Both the position numbers and the translations under genes were made by a program. This document shows, piece after piece, positions 23,214 to 31,742 of a DNA stretch of 64,000 nt. Source of the stretch: Hyphomicrobiales bacterium (lineage in GTDB: Bacteria > Pseudomonadota > Alphaproteobacteria > Rhizobiales > Beijerinckiaceae); contig UBNE01000012.1 of NCBI GenBank assembly GCA_900466745.1, positions 62,001 to 126,000 of the forward strand. The letters run 5' to 3'. The notes beneath the pieces are model-generated. The model saw only the letters and a program-made list of their open reading frames with translations. It made no database searches and had not been told where the DNA came from. The stretch's first letter is position 1. Each line of letters begins with the position of its first letter.

Positions 23214-25412
23214 ATGATGAAGAACCTTGTTCTTTACTCGACTGCTTCTTTGACGGCGCTGTTATACGGAGCCGCCGCGCTGGCGCAGACCGCGCCCGCC
23301 CCGACGGTCCAGCTCGACACGATCACGGTCGAGGGCCGGGCCGAGACGGCGACCGGGCCCGTCAACGGCTATGTCGCGACGCGCTCCACCACCGGCTCGA
23401 AGAGCAACACGCCGATCACCGCCATCCCGCAATCGGTCTCGGTCATCGGCCGCGACGAGCTCGACGACCGCAAGGCGCTGAAGGTCGACGAGGCGCTGCG
23501 CTACACGGCCGGCGTCACCGCGCAGCCCTTCGGCGCCGACCCGGATACGGACTGGTTCTTCATCCGCGGCTTCCAGGCGACACAGACCGGCGTCTATCTC
23601 GACGGCCTCCAGCTCTATGGCTACGGTTTCGGCGGCTTCCAGATCGACCCCTTCATGCTGGAGCGGGTCGAGGTGCTGAAGGGCCCGGCCTCGGTGCTCT
23701 ATGGCGGCTCCAACCCCGGCGGCATCGTCAGCCTGGTCAGCAAGCGGCCGAACGGCAGGAATTTCGGCTATGTCGAAGCCGGCATCAACAATTTCGGCAA
23801 TGCCTATGTCGGCATCGATGCCGGCCTCAGCGACAAGCAGGGCGTGTGGAGCACCCGCCTGACCGGCAAGCTCTCGGGCGGCGACCAGTACACCGACTAT
23901 TCCAACGATTTCCGCGGCACGATCATGCCGCAGATCACCTATCAGCCGAACGGCGCCACCCGCATCACCGCCTATGGCGCCTACAGCTATCTCGACCAGA
24001 TCCATTCCGGCGGCAACTTCCTGCCCTATGTCGGCACGGTGGTGAACGCGCCTTTCGGCAAGATCCGGCGCGACGCCTTCCTCGGCGAGCCGTCGATCGA
24101 CAGCCAGAAGCGGGTCACAACGATGCTGGGCTACGAGTTCCAGCATGATTTCGGCGGCGTGACCTTCTCGCAGAACGCCCGCTACGGCCAGATGCGCGGC
24201 TCCCAGCTCGGCCCCTATGGCTATGGCTATGCTGGGCCCGACGCGCCCTTCGGCAACGGCTTCCAGCCGCTGGGACCGGACTACCAGCTCTACCGGATCG
24301 GCTTCCAGGAGCACACCAAGGTCAACACCTTCACCATTGACAACCGCCTCGAAGGCAAGGTCGACACCGGGCCGCTGCAGCATTCCTGGATGATCGGCCT
24401 CGACTACAAGTATTTCGAGATCGACCATGTCCAGGCATCGGGCGGCGGGACGACGATCAGCGTCACCAACCCGGTCTACGGGGCGCCGCAAGGGGCGAGC
24501 TTCGTCTATCTCGATCAGAAGCTGAAGCACCATCAGATCGGCGTCTATCTGCAGGACCAGATCCGCTTCGGTGGCGGCTGGCTGGCGACGTTCAACGGGC
24601 GCTACGACTATGCCGAGAAGAAGTCGGTGAGCCCGGCCACGCTCGCCTTCTCGCCGAGCTATGACGACAAGGAGGGGGCCTTCAGCGGGCGCGCCGGCCT
24701 CGCCTATGAATTCGCCAACGGGCTGACGCCCTATGCCAGCGTCGCGACCTTCTTCAACCCGGTCTTCGACGGCACCTCGACCGGCGTCCCCGGCGTCTTC
24801 CTGCCGTTCAAGCCGGAGAAGGGCTGGCAGGTCGAGGGCGGCATCAAGTACAAGCCCACCTTCGTCGATGCGCTGTTCACCGCCTCGGTCTTCCACATCG
24901 TCAAGGACAACGTCCTCGTCCCCGCACCGACCTTCTTCAACGCCTTCGCCCAGCAGCAGCTCGGACAGGTGACCTCGACCGGCTTCGAGTTCGAGGCCAA
25001 GGCCAACCTCACCGAGAACCTGAAGGTGCTGGCCGCGCTGACGGCGTTCAACCTGGAGATCAGCAAGCACACCGACCCGTCGCTGGTCGGCAAGACGCCG
25101 TTCATCGTGCCCGAGATCACCGCATCGGGCTGGGCCGACTACACCTTCACCGAGGGCGTCCTGAAGGGGCTGAGCCTCGGCGCCGGCGTGCGCTATGTCG
25201 GCAAGTCCTGGGCCGACAACGCCAACACGCTGAAGGTGCCGGGCGCGACGCTGGTCGACGCCGCGATCCGCTACAAGGTCGGCAACTGGGGGCTGGCGGT
25301 CAACGTCACCAACCTCTTCGACAAGGCCTATGTGAAGAGCTGCCAGGACTTTTCGAGCTGCAGCTACGGCGATGCCCGCACCGTCACCGTCTCGGCGAAT
25401 TATCGCTGGTGA
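23214..25412 (+). CDS. TonB-dependent siderophore receptor (FhuA/FpvA type)
   Basis: A 732-residue outer-membrane receptor. It has a signal peptide (residues 1-23, ending ALA before QT), a TonB-box-like region QLDTITVEGR, and a plug domain with SNTPITAIPQSVSVI, ADPDTDWFFIRGFQATQTGVYLDGLQ and RVEVLKGPASVLYGGSNPGGIVSLVSKRP. A 22-strand barrel follows and ends in the terminal aromatic NYRW. The plug pattern is that of hydroxamate-type siderophore receptors. A Cys pair (SCQDFSSC) sits near the end. Adjacent ATGs at 23214 and 23217 are possible starts. A FhuD/FhuB-like importer follows directly. Confidence 0.92.
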   Translation: MMKNLVLYSTASLTALLYGAAALAQTAPAPTVQLDTITVEGRAETATGPVNGYVATRSTTGSKSNTPITAIPQSVSVIGRDELDDRKALKVDEALRYTAGVTAQPFGADPDTDWFFIRGFQATQTGVYLDGLQLYGYGFGGFQIDPFMLERVEVLKGPASVLYGGSNPGGIVSLVSKRPNGRNFGYVEAGINNFGNAYVGIDAGLSDKQGVWSTRLTGKLSGGDQYTDYSNDFRGTIMPQITYQPNGATRITAYGAYSYLDQIHSGGNFLPYVGTVVNAPFGKIRRDAFLGEPSIDSQKRVTTMLGYEFQHDFGGVTFSQNARYGQMRGSQLGPYGYGYAGPDAPFGNGFQPLGPDYQLYRIGFQEHTKVNTFTIDNRLEGKVDTGPLQHSWMIGLDYKYFEIDHVQASGGGTTISVTNPVYGAPQGASFVYLDQKLKHHQIGVYLQDQIRFGGGWLATFNGRYDYAEKKSVSPATLAFSPSYDDKEGAFSGRAGLAYEFANGLTPYASVATFFNPVFDGTSTGVPGVFLPFKPEKGWQVEGGIKYKPTFVDALFTASVFHIVKDNVLVPAPTFFNAFAQQQLGQVTSTGFEFEAKANLTENLKVLAALTAFNLEISKHTDPSLVGKTPFIVPEITASGWADYTFTEGVLKGLSLGAGVRYVGKSWADNANTLKVPGATLVDAAIRYKVGNWGLAVNVTNLFDKAYVKSCQDFSSCSYGDARTVTVSANYRW

Positions 25413-25479
25413 GGCCCGCCGGCGACGCATCGAGGGCCGCGGCGCTGCGCTGCGGCCTTCCGTTGTGGTAGTGCCGCGC

Positions 25480-26370
25480 ATGACCGGATTCACGGCACAT
25501 CCGACGCGCCGCACCGCGCTTGGCCTGATCGCGGCCGCGGGCTGCGCCCGGCCGGCGCGGGCCGGCGGCCTGCGCGTCGCGACCGTCGACTGGTCGGTGC
25601 TGGAGACCCTGCTCGCGCTCGGCCTGCCGCCCGTCGCGGCGCCGGAATTGCGCCAGTTCCGCGAGGTCGCCGTCGAGCCTGCGGTGCCTGCGCAGGTCAC
25701 CGATCTCGGTCTGCGTGGCTCCGTCAATTTCGAACTGCTGCTGCTGTCGCGGCCGGATCTGATCCTGTCGTCGAGCTTCTATGCCGGCTCCGAGCCGCGC
25801 CTGCGCCGGATCGCGCCGGTCGAGAGTTTTTCCGTCTATGCGCCGGGCCGGCCGCCCTACGAGCCGGCACTGGCGATGACCCGCCGCATCGGGGAGCGGC
25901 TCGGCGCGGCGGCGGCGGCGGAGCGTTACGTCGCGGAGACCGAGGCCGAGTTCGCGGCCCTGCGCGACAGGCTGAAACCGCTCGCGACACGCTCCGTCAT
26001 TCCCATCAATCTCGGCGATGCCAGGCATTTCCGCGTCTTCGGCGACGACAGCATGTTCGGCGAGGTGCTGCGGCGGCTCGGCCTCGCCAATGCCTGGACG
26101 GACCATACGAGCTATTCCGCCACGGCGCCGATCGGGCTGGAGGCGCTGGCGCAGGTGCCGCAAGCCGAGATCGCCCTGATTCCGCCGGTGCCGCCCGGCG
26201 CCATGGAGACGCTCGCGCGCAGCGCCTTCTGGAACGCATTGCCCAATCTGCGCGAAGGCCGGCTGCTCCGGATCGGCTCGATCAATCCCTACGGCGGCCT
26301 GCCCGCAGCACGGCGCTTCGCCCGGCTGCTGACCGAGGGCCTGCTCGCGGCGGAGGCGGCCCGTGGCTGA
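25480..26370 (+). CDS. Iron-siderophore periplasmic binding protein (FhuD-like)
   Basis: A 296-residue class III periplasmic binding protein. The N-terminus TRRTALGLIAAAG is a twin-arginine-type leader, cleaved near ARAG, which is common for FhuD. The mature protein has the two-lobe pattern: VDWSVLETLLALGLPPVA, the signature LSRPDLILSSSF, a long linking helix (PLAMTRRIGERLGAAAAAERYVAETEAEFAALRDRL) and PYGGLPAARRFARLL. It overlaps the next gene (permease) by 8 bp, so the two are coupled. It probably delivers a ferric hydroxamate from the receptor upstream. Confidence 0.88.
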   Translation: MTGFTAHPTRRTALGLIAAAGCARPARAGGLRVATVDWSVLETLLALGLPPVAAPELRQFREVAVEPAVPAQVTDLGLRGSVNFELLLLSRPDLILSSSFYAGSEPRLRRIAPVESFSVYAPGRPPYEPALAMTRRIGERLGAAAAAERYVAETEAEFAALRDRLKPLATRSVIPINLGDARHFRVFGDDSMFGEVLRRLGLANAWTDHTSYSATAPIGLEALAQVPQAEIALIPPVPPGAMETLARSAFWNALPNLREGRLLRIGSINPYGGLPAARRFARLLTEGLLAAEAARG

Positions 26371-28360
26371 CGCCGCCGGACCTGCTCGCCCGCGGCTCGG
26401 CGGGCGCTCCGGCGCCTGGGCCTTCGCCGCGCTGGCGGCGGCGGCACTGCTCGCGGCGGTGGTGGCGACGCGGCCCGCCCTGCCGGCCTCGCCCGCGCTC
26501 GCGCGGACGCTCGAGAGCATCCTGCTCTGGCACAGCCTGATGCCGCGGGCCGCCACCGCGCTGGTCTGCGGCGCGGCGCTCGGGCTTGCGGGCATGCTGC
26601 TGCAGCGCGTGCTGCGCAATCCGGTCGCCGATGCCTCCACGCTCGGCATCGCGTCCGGGGCGCAGCTCGCGCTCACCGTCGCCTCCGCCTACGCGCCTGC
26701 GCTGATCGCCGCATCGCGGGAGGGCGTGGCGCTGGCCGGCGCCCTTGCCGCCGTCGCGCTCGTGCTCGGGCTGAGCTGGCGGCGCGGCCTCGATCCGATG
26801 ACCGTCGTTCTCTCCGGCATGGTCGTCGCGCTCGTCGCGGCGGCCGCGAGCGCGACCGTTATCCTCGCCAAGGGCGAATATGTGCTGTCGCTGTTCATCT
26901 GGGGCGCCGGCTCGCTCAACCAGCAGAGCTGGGACGCCGTCCTCGCGCTCGCGCCGCGCCTCGCCCTGAGCGCCGCCGCCGCGGCCTTGCTGCTGCGCCC
27001 GCTCACCCTCCTCGGCCTCGACGAGGATGTGGCGCACGGCCTCGGCCTCACCTTGCCCGCCGCCCGCTTCGCCGTGCTCGGCATCGCGGTCTGGCTGGCG
27101 GCGAGCGTCACCGCCGAGGTCGGGGTGATCGGCTTCGTCGGCCTCGCCGCGCCGGCCCTGGCGCGCGAGCTCGGCGCCCGCACGCCGCGCCAGATGCTGC
27201 TGGCGGCGCCGGCGCTCGGAGCCCTGCTGCTCTCGATCACCGACAGCGCCGTGCAACTGCTCGGCTCCGGCTTCAACGATCTCGCGCCGACGGGCGCGGC
27301 GACCGCCCTGTTCGGCGGGCCGCTCCTGCTCTGGCTGATGCGACGGGTTCCCCTCGCCCTGCCGCCGCAGGCGCAGGACGCCGCATGGGGATCTTATCGG
27401 GCGGCGCGATCGCTGCGTTCGCTCGCTCCGCTGGCCGGCCTCATCCTGGCGGTGGCCGCGCTCGGCCTCCTGCTCGGCCGCGGGCCGGCCGGATGGAGCT
27501 GGGCGACGGGCGCGCTGTTCTGGGACCTGCTGCCCTTCCGCGGCCCGCGCCTCGCCGCGGCCGGCACGGCCGGCGCGCTTCTCGGGGCCGCCGGCTGCCT
27601 GATGCAGCGCCTGACCGCGAATCCGCTCGCGGGGCCCGAGGTGCTCGGCGTCAGCGCCGGCGGCGGCGTCGGATTGCTGCTCGCGCTCACCCTGATGCCG
27701 ACGAGCCCCTTCGCGATGCTCTCCGGCATCGCGGGCGGCTCGCTGGCGGTGCTGGTCGTCATGCTGCTCTTCGCCGCCCGCCCCGGCATCGGCCCGCAGC
27801 GCCTGCTGCTGGCCGGCATCGCCATGGGGGCGCTCTGCATGGCCGTGGTCTCGACAGCGATGGCCCAGGGCGACCTGCGCGCCTATCTGCTGCTGGTCTG
27901 GCTCTCGGGCTCGACCAACCGGGCCGGCGTCTTCGAGGCCTGGACCGGCCTGATCGCCTGCATCGTGCTGATCGCGCCGCTCCTGCTCGCCAGCCGCTGG
28001 CTCGACCTGCTGCCGCTCGGAGAGGCGACCGGCCGCAGCCTCGGGCTCGCCGTGACGCGCAGCCGCCTCTGCCTCGCCGCCATGGCCGCGCTGGCGACGG
28101 CGGTCGCTTCGCTCCTGGTCGGCCCGCTTAGCCTGATCGGGCTGATCGCGCCGCATCTCGCGCGTCTCGCCGGCTTCGCGCGCAGCCGCGACCAGCTCCT
28201 CGCCGCCATGCTGATCGGCTGCGGGGTGATGATCACCGCCGACTGGCTCGCGCGACTCGTCGTCTTTCCCTATCAGCTCCCGGTCGGGCTGTTTGCCGCG
28301 CTGATCGGCGGACCCTATCTGATCTGGCTCCTGAACCGTGGAGGCCCCCGCAATGGCTGA
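26363..28360 (+). CDS. Iron-siderophore ABC permease, fused double domain (FhuB-like)
   Basis: A 665-residue membrane protein made of two tandem FecCD-family permease halves, as in FhuB. Each half has the conserved segment after its second helix: GLAGMLLQRVLRNPVADASTLG in the first and GAAGCLMQRLTANPLAGPEVLG in the second. About 18-20 transmembrane helices are expected. The GTG at 26363 overlaps the binding-protein stop. It has no partner ATPase gene downstream; instead a broken siderophore-interacting protein gene follows. It must borrow an ATPase from another locus. Confidence 0.9.
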   Translation: MADAAGPARPRLGGRSGAWAFAALAAAALLAAVVATRPALPASPALARTLESILLWHSLMPRAATALVCGAALGLAGMLLQRVLRNPVADASTLGIASGAQLALTVASAYAPALIAASREGVALAGALAAVALVLGLSWRRGLDPMTVVLSGMVVALVAAAASATVILAKGEYVLSLFIWGAGSLNQQSWDAVLALAPRLALSAAAAALLLRPLTLLGLDEDVAHGLGLTLPAARFAVLGIAVWLAASVTAEVGVIGFVGLAAPALARELGARTPRQMLLAAPALGALLLSITDSAVQLLGSGFNDLAPTGAATALFGGPLLLWLMRRVPLALPPQAQDAAWGSYRAARSLRSLAPLAGLILAVAALGLLLGRGPAGWSWATGALFWDLLPFRGPRLAAAGTAGALLGAAGCLMQRLTANPLAGPEVLGVSAGGGVGLLLALTLMPTSPFAMLSGIAGGSLAVLVVMLLFAARPGIGPQRLLLAGIAMGALCMAVVSTAMAQGDLRAYLLLVWLSGSTNRAGVFEAWTGLIACIVLIAPLLLASRWLDLLPLGEATGRSLGLAVTRSRLCLAAMAALATAVASLLVGPLSLIGLIAPHLARLAGFARSRDQLLAAMLIGCGVMITADWLARLVVFPYQLPVGLFAALIGGPYLIWLLNRGGPRNG

Positions 28361-28605
28361 CGAACCCGAGCTGCACGCCGCGGCGCGGGTGGCGATGTCA
28401 GCGTGCTGATCCCGCCGCCGGGGCGCGAGCCGGTCTGGCCGGGCGCCGGAGCGGACAATCGAGTGATCTGGCCGTGCGGCGCGGACGAGCTGGTGCGGCG
28501 CGTCCACACGATCCGCTCGATCGATCCCCTGCGCCGGTAGCTCGCCATCGACGTGGTGCTGCACGACACATCGCCCGGATCGAGCCCGATGAATGCGCAG
28601 GGCGC
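28353..28605 (+). pseudogene. Broken siderophore-interacting protein (SIP/ViuB-type ferric reductase)
   Basis: An ATG at 28353 with a GGAGG site overlaps the fhuB-like stop and opens a frame that ends after 18 codons (MADEPELHAAARVAMSAC). Shifted by one frame, the next bases encode a SIP flavin-domain segment: VSVLIPPPGREPVWPGAGAD, then ELVRRVHTIRSIDPLRR. An in-frame TAG at 28538-28540 (probably from GAG) is followed by LAIDVVLHDTSPGS. The N-terminal region, the flavin domain start and the whole NAD(P)H domain are lost. An intact SIP would reduce ferric siderophore in the cytosol. Confidence 0.75.
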
Positions 28606-28744
28606 CGCGACGAACCGCAATGCCGGCGCGAAGCACTATGGAAGCGTTCTAATTACATATTGAAAACAATGGTTTGAAGGATTTTTTGTTACATTGTACT
28701 GTGCAGCCTCCGCCACGGTTGGCGCTGGCCCGCAATGCTGATGC
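28606..28744. other. Leader of the AraC-family gene at 28745
   Basis: The gap between the permease stop and the next AraC gene is filled first by the SIP remnant and then by this AT-richer leader. It contains a weaker Irr-box-like site (28637-28653) and T-runs, and no gene. Confidence 0.4.
28637..28653. promoter_or_regulatory. Weak Irr-box-like site before an AraC-family gene
   Basis: TATGGAA-GCG-TTCTAAT matches 11 of 14 arm positions of TTTAGAA-N3-TTCTAAA. It lies about 90 bp upstream of the AraC-family gene at 28745. It is weaker than the 23132 site; the AT-rich setting in a GC-rich genome supports a regulatory role but not this specific one. Confidence 0.35.
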
Positions 28745-29731
28745 ATGATTGAATATTCCGAGGATCATCGACTCCATGTGAGCGGCGAGATTTCCTACAG
28801 GGACGTCGAGGCCTATCTCGACGGGACAGTCTACCTGTCGATCGCGGCGCCGCGGCAGGTGCTCCAGACCGGCGTTTCCTTCGCCCGCGGCAGCTACTGG
28901 ATCGAGCCGATCAGGCCATCGGTGCATCTCACCGGCTGCGACCTCGAATATCTCGACGACGAACGGGTGGTGGGCTCCTACCGGCCGAGCCTGTTCGTCG
29001 GCATCCTTCTCGCGGGCGAGCATACCGGCTTCGTCGACGGCCATTCGATCGCGACCTCGCGGATCGGCGTGCCGACGCTGCTGGGCGTGAGCGATCAGGT
29101 CGATATCCGCTCGGCGCAAAGGCCCGGCCAGGTCTGCCGGATGAGCGGCTTCCATGTCGGAGCCGAGTTCCTCCGCGAGCTTGGGGAAGAGGCCGGGCTG
29201 AGCGGCTGCGAGACGATGCTGGACAGCTTCGCCGACGGCTTCCTCTGGCAGGAGGTCGAGGCCCGCACGGCCCTGCGCGCCCATCTCCTGCAACTCGCGG
29301 AGAACCCCTATCAGGGCAGGCTGGCGCAGCTCTATTCCGAGAGCCGGGTGCTGTCCGCGCTGGTCGAGGTCGCGGGCATCTTCCAAGAGCAGCGGCGCGG
29401 GATGCCGCAGCTCTCCCGCTCGCATCGCGAGCATGCCGAGCATGCCCGCCTGATCCTCGACAACCAGCTCGCCGACCCGCCCGCCGTCCCGGAACTCGCC
29501 CGCATCGTCGGCCTCAACGAAACCAGCCTGCGGCAGGCCTTCAAGGCGGCCTTCGGCTCGACCATCATCGACTATCTGCGCGAACGGCGGCTGGAGATCG
29601 CGCGCGTGCTGGTGCGGGAGCGGCGCCTGTCGATCGCCGAGGTCGGCTATCGCGTCGGCTTCTCCAGCCCCGCGAACTTCGCCACCGCCTATCGCCGGCG
29701 TTTCGGCCGCTCGCCGCGCCAGGATCTGTAA
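28745..29731 (+). CDS. AraC-family regulator (PchR-like)
   Basis: A 328-residue regulator with a siderophore-sensing N-terminal domain and a C-terminal AraC domain. Two helix-turn-helix motifs are clear: PAVPELARIVGLNETSLRQAFKAAFG and LSIAEVGYRVGFSSPANFATAYRRRFGRSPRQDL. The layout, with a Leu-rich linker and a first motif beginning NET, resembles PchR/YbtA proteins that need the ferric siderophore as co-activator. It is followed in the same direction by a YbtPQ-like importer operon, with GCAAAGG direct repeats between, so it probably activates that operon. Confidence 0.88.
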   Translation: MIEYSEDHRLHVSGEISYRDVEAYLDGTVYLSIAAPRQVLQTGVSFARGSYWIEPIRPSVHLTGCDLEYLDDERVVGSYRPSLFVGILLAGEHTGFVDGHSIATSRIGVPTLLGVSDQVDIRSAQRPGQVCRMSGFHVGAEFLRELGEEAGLSGCETMLDSFADGFLWQEVEARTALRAHLLQLAENPYQGRLAQLYSESRVLSALVEVAGIFQEQRRGMPQLSRSHREHAEHARLILDNQLADPPAVPELARIVGLNETSLRQAFKAAFGSTIIDYLRERRLEIARVLVRERRLSIAEVGYRVGFSSPANFATAYRRRFGRSPRQDL

Positions 29732-29753
29732 CCCTTCCAAATCCTGCGGGCGC

Positions 29754-29781
29754 GCAAAGGAAAAACTACGGCCGGCAAAGG
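29754..29781 (+). promoter_or_regulatory. PchR-like direct-repeat box
   Basis: GCAAAGG occurs at 29754-29760 and again at 29775-29781, exactly 21 bp apart (two helical turns). Each copy sits in a similar context (CGCGCAAAGG and CCGGCAAAGG). It lies just downstream of the AraC gene and about 70 bp before the half-transporter operon, as expected for an AraC/PchR activator site. Confidence 0.5.
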
Positions 29782-29849
29782 CGAGATGCATGGAGGCGCC
29801 TTCAGCGCGCCAATAAGAAGACGGTCCATCCTCGGATCGAAGGTCTGCC

Positions 29850-31742
29850 GTGACGGTCAGCGCTTCCACAGAGGCCCTCGCCGTCGACGCGCGCGGGCCG
29901 GACAACGACAAGGCGGCGAAGGCCGCAACCGAGCCGCGCGCCTCGGTCTCGATCGGCGCCGTCGCCATGCGGCTCTTCGCGATGATGCGGAAGCGGCGCT
30001 GGCTCCTGCTGCTCTCGATCCTGTGCGGGACGCTGGCGGCGCTGCTCTCGCTCGCGCCCTATGCCGCTGCCGCCGCCGCGCTCGCGGCTATCCTCGATGG
30101 CGGCGTCGACTGGCAATGGATCGGCCTGGTCGGAGGGCTCGCGCTCGGCGCCGTGGCCGCGCGGCACCTGTTCTTCTCGCTGGCGACCGGCCTGTCGCAC
30201 CGGATCGCCTTCCAGACCCAGCAGGAACTGCGGCTTGCGCTCGCCGCCAAGCTCGCACGCGTGCCGCTCGGTTTCTTCGACGACCGCTCCAAGGGCGAAT
30301 TGCGCACCATCCTGCTCGACGATGTCGAGGGGGTCGAGGACGGCATGGCCCATCTCGTGCCGGAGCTCAGCGCGGCGATCGTCGCGCCGGTCCTCGCGCT
30401 CGCGCTGCTCGCCGCCATCGACTGGCGCCTGACGCTGCTCGCGCTTCTCCCGATCGCTCTCGGGCTCGTCCTGATCGGGCGTGTGATGAAGCAGGGCGAA
30501 GGCCCGACGCATGACTATCTCGCGATCCAGTCCCGCATGGCCGAGACGGTCGCCGAGATGGCCGACGGCCTGCCCACGGTGCGCGCCTTCAACCAGGACG
30601 AACAGGCCACCGCGCGGACGCAGCGCATCTTCGCTGAGATGACGCGTTTCTCCGATGCCTGGATGCACCATGCCGTGGTGCCGGGCTCGGCCGCGCAGGT
30701 GCTGCTCTCGAGCCATCTGCTCTTCGCCGCGCCCGCCGGCCTGCTGATGGCGGCGCAGGGCTGGCTCGGCCCGGCGACGCTGGCAGCCTTCCTCGCCATC
30801 GCCTACGGGCTCGGCGACGTCTTCACCTCGCTGCAGGGCATCAGCCATCGCCTGATGCGCCAGGTACAGTTGCTCGACCGCATCGACGCGGTCCTCGCCG
30901 CCCCGGAGCTTCCGGTCAGCGCCGCGCCGGGCGAGCCGGCCGACAGGCTGCTGCGCTTCAAGAATGTGAGCTTCTCCTATGGCGCGCGGCAGGTGCTGCA
31001 TGGCGTCGATTTCACGGTGGCGCCGGGGCGCTGCCTCGCCCTGGTCGGGCCCAGCGGCTCCGGCAAATCGACGCTGGCGCGGCTGATCGCCCGCTTCCAC
31101 GACGTCGGCAGCGGCGCCGTCTCGATCGGCGGCGTCGATATCCGCGAGCTGGCGCCGGACGCGCTCAACCGTGCCGTCTCCTTCGTCTTCCAGGAGGTTT
31201 TCCTCTTCGCCGGCACGATCGCCGACAATATCCGCCTCGGCCGACCCGACGCCGATGGCGACGCGGTGATCGACGCGGCGCGGCGCGCCCGGGCGCATGA
31301 CTTCATCGCGGCGCTGCCGCAGGGCTACGACACCATCGTCGGCGAGCGCGGCCTCGGGCTCTCCGGCGGCGAGCGCCAGCGCATCTCGATCGCGCGCGCC
31401 ATCCTGAAGGACTCGCCGATCCTCGTGCTCGACGAGGCCACGGCCTTCGCCGATCCCGAGAACGAGGCGCTGATCCAGGACGCGATCGAGGACCTCGCGC
31501 GCGAGCGCACCCTGATCGTGATCGCCCACCGCCTGCACACCATCGTCCATGCCGACGAGATCCTGGTCCTGGATGCCGGCCGCGTGGCCGAGCGCGGCAG
31601 CCATGCCGCGCTGGTCGAGCAGGGCGGGCTCTATGCCCGGATGTTCGCGGCGCATGAAGCCGTCGCCCATCATCGCCATGCCGATGGACGCCGTGACGAA
31701 CAGGCCGCCCGGCCCGCGCTCGCGGCGGAGGCCCGCCCATGA
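29850..31742 (+). CDS. ABC half-transporter for siderophore import (YbtP/IrtA-like)
   Basis: A 630-residue protein with a type IV exporter-fold membrane domain (residues ~40-350, six helices) fused to an ATPase domain. Walker A is GPSGSGKST, the signature LSGGERQRISIARAIL and Walker B ILVLDEATAFADPENE. Though exporter-shaped, this family includes importers of ferric siderophores (YbtPQ, IrtAB). The GTG at 29850 has a GAAGG site. It overlaps the next gene by 4 bp (ATGA) and probably pairs with it as a heterodimer. Confidence 0.87.
   Translation: MTVSASTEALAVDARGPDNDKAAKAATEPRASVSIGAVAMRLFAMMRKRRWLLLLSILCGTLAALLSLAPYAAAAAALAAILDGGVDWQWIGLVGGLALGAVAARHLFFSLATGLSHRIAFQTQQELRLALAAKLARVPLGFFDDRSKGELRTILLDDVEGVEDGMAHLVPELSAAIVAPVLALALLAAIDWRLTLLALLPIALGLVLIGRVMKQGEGPTHDYLAIQSRMAETVAEMADGLPTVRAFNQDEQATARTQRIFAEMTRFSDAWMHHAVVPGSAAQVLLSSHLLFAAPAGLLMAAQGWLGPATLAAFLAIAYGLGDVFTSLQGISHRLMRQVQLLDRIDAVLAAPELPVSAAPGEPADRLLRFKNVSFSYGARQVLHGVDFTVAPGRCLALVGPSGSGKSTLARLIARFHDVGSGAVSIGGVDIRELAPDALNRAVSFVFQEVFLFAGTIADNIRLGRPDADGDAVIDAARRARAHDFIAALPQGYDTIVGERGLGLSGGERQRISIARAILKDSPILVLDEATAFADPENEALIQDAIEDLARERTLIVIAHRLHTIVHADEILVLDAGRVAERGSHAALVEQGGLYARMFAAHEAVAHHRHADGRRDEQAARPALAAEARP

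Noticed and set aside
23262-25727. 821-codon minus-strand frame opposite the first TonB receptor
   Set aside because: It is a shadow of the receptor gene, with repetitive Asp/Val/Gly/Arg content and no ribosome site or family pattern.
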